From Dactylorhiza incarnata (taxonomy: Eukaryota > Streptophyta > Magnoliopsida > Asparagales > Orchidaceae), in contig JAWHQI010000202.1 in assembly GCA_033032865.1 (NCBI GenBank), positions 248,001-312,000 of the forward strand: a stretch of 64,000 nucleotides of DNA, given 5' to 3'. The notes beneath the pieces were generated by a model. It had not been told where the DNA came from. It worked only from the letters and a program-made list of their open reading frames with translations, and did no database searches. Below are positions 63,124-64,000 of the stretch, piece by piece. A program made the position numbers and the translations under genes. Position 1 is the stretch's first letter. Each line of letters begins with the position of its first letter.

Positions 63124-63760
63124 AATGCGTACATAGTTTTATATATATTCACGTATATATTTATATCTAGAAATAGTTTTAAATATTTATAAATATTTAT
63201 GTGTTTAAATGAATATATGTTTTATACAAATACTTATATATATTACATATATTTATATATGTAATATGTATACATACATATTCCTACGAAATTATAATTC
63301 GGCGGTGGTGGGGAGAGCCCGTAAGGGTGGGCTGCATGTGTACCTACGTATATATATATATCCACAAATAGTCTTAATATATATATATATATACTCGTAT
63401 ATATATATATACATGGAAATTGTTATATGTATAAATTTATGTGTTTATACATATAGTACTTATATATGTATATATATATAAATACATATATATAATATAT
63501 AAAGATACATGTTTATATGGAAATACAATTCGGTGCGAACCCGCTGCACGGATTTATTGTCCGGCTCGCATGCAGCCCCCGGCCTGCGTTGAGATTCATG
63601 CGTGAATTCCTCCCTTGAAAACACAACCTGGGATCAAATTCAACTTTACAGTTTCCGCAAACTTTGGCCCTCTTTTTCGACCCCTTAGAGGCCGACTTAG
63701 TCTCTGCACGTGAGACACTCTATTATTTATGGATGTATTATAAACAACTTTCATGTTTTA
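61296..63760 (+). repeat. Gypsy-1 3' LTR, left part
   Basis: About 2,465 bp, closely matching 40987-43454 with small differences in poly-C (62283-62299), TA runs and scattered bases. Similarity stops abruptly at 63760 after gtttta, where new sequence begins. Confidence 0.93.
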
Positions 63761-64000
63761 GGGTCTGTTTGGCTCGGCTGCAGCGATGGGAGAATCAGTG
63801 GTGAGAAGCAGTTGTGAGAAAATCAGATTTTTTGCAGGATGGTGGTAAAATCTGTGAAACTGTTTGGAAGTGCGGATTTTTCAGTGCTGTTCAGAAATAG
63901 AAATTTGTTTCAACTGTTTGGAAGAAACAGTGGTGGGAGAAGCTGTGCTTGCTCTAATAAGCTAAACAGTGGAATGCTTTGAACACTGAGTAAAAATAAG
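63761..64000 (+). mobile_element. Left end of a DNA transposon or MITE (incomplete)
   Basis: At 63761 the LTR is interrupted by GGGTCTGTTTGGCTCGG, a typical plant DNA-transposon terminus. The preceding bases are ttta and the uninterrupted LTR reads ttta|atg, which fits a TTA duplication (PIF-Harbinger/Tourist) but also part of a longer hAT duplication with TAGGG as the terminus. A further internal aaactgtttggaag pair (63858 and 63916) repeats. The right end is outside the window. Confidence 0.65.

Larger units (their letters stand above)
40987..64000 (+). mobile_element. Gypsy-1: Tekay-like Gypsy with internal deletion, host of nested insertions
   Basis: The 5' LTR 40987-45562 is followed by a primer-like site, a gag remnant, an integrase remnant interrupted at 47105/61056 by Copia-A, a 3' tail and the 3' LTR from 61296. 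The LTR start TGTAACATCCCAAT matches that of the Tekay-like element at 20510-32690, as do gag and integrase sequences, so the two belong to one group. Most of gag, all protease, RT and RNase H are missing. The probable duplication gaccc (40982-40986) cannot be checked because the right end is outside the window. Confidence 0.92.

Overview
This window is a slab of angiosperm nuclear DNA made almost entirely of LTR retrotransposons nested inside one another. Evidence for a plant: tRNA-iMet-type primer sites (TGGTATCAGAG), chromovirus-type Gypsy pol with an integrase-terminal chromodomain, Tat-type Gypsy elements with an antisense gene, SIRE-like and other Copia gag/pol, and plant TATA boxes in the LTRs. 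I find no convincing host gene, tRNA, rRNA or other RNA gene. The species cannot be named from the sequence.

Layout. 1-820: end of a Copia-A LTR. 821-4516: AT-rich old repeat sequence, including a likely Copia PPT and LTR start (1256-2160) and a diverged tandem duplication that resumes at 12488. 4517-12487: a Tat-like Gypsy element (Tat-1, TSD agatt) with broken gag, a displaced protease segment, a 142-bp tandem array and an antisense gene with three predicted exons. 12898-13747: GGTTC-rich, hAT-like sequence. 13753-19158: Copia-B on the minus strand, degenerate. 19159-19513: end of a Tat-type LTR. 20309-40155: a second Tat-type LTR (Tat-2) split by two insertions: a 12.2-kb Tekay-like chromovirus on the minus strand (20510-32690, TSD ttaca) and Copia-C on the plus strand (33341-39871, TSD ccatc). 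40156-40986: a remnant of Tat-2 internal DNA with an unrecognised ORF.

40987 to the end: a second Tekay-like Gypsy (Gypsy-1) with LTRs of about 4.6 kb. Its gag is fused to integrase by an internal deletion. Its integrase is interrupted by Copia-A (47106-61055, minus, TSD ggtcc), whose own protease/integrase region is interrupted by a SIRE-like element (51346-58585, plus, TSD acact). The 3' LTR of Gypsy-1 is cut at 63760 by a probable DNA transposon running off the window.

The most unusual items are: (1) the SIRE-like element, with LTRs that look identical, which carries gag and a second intron-containing ORF but no pol; (2) the spliced antisense gene of Tat-1; (3) short-motif proliferation in LTRs (gcggtct in the Copia LTRs, TCGACG in the SIRE-like LTR and also its gag coding sequence); and (4) arrays of palindromes in the LTRs of both large Gypsy types whose copy number differs between the two LTRs of one element. 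The autonomous-type elements are all damaged (stops, frameshifts, lost catalytic residues), so mobilisation of the young SIRE-like copy would need enzymes from elsewhere.
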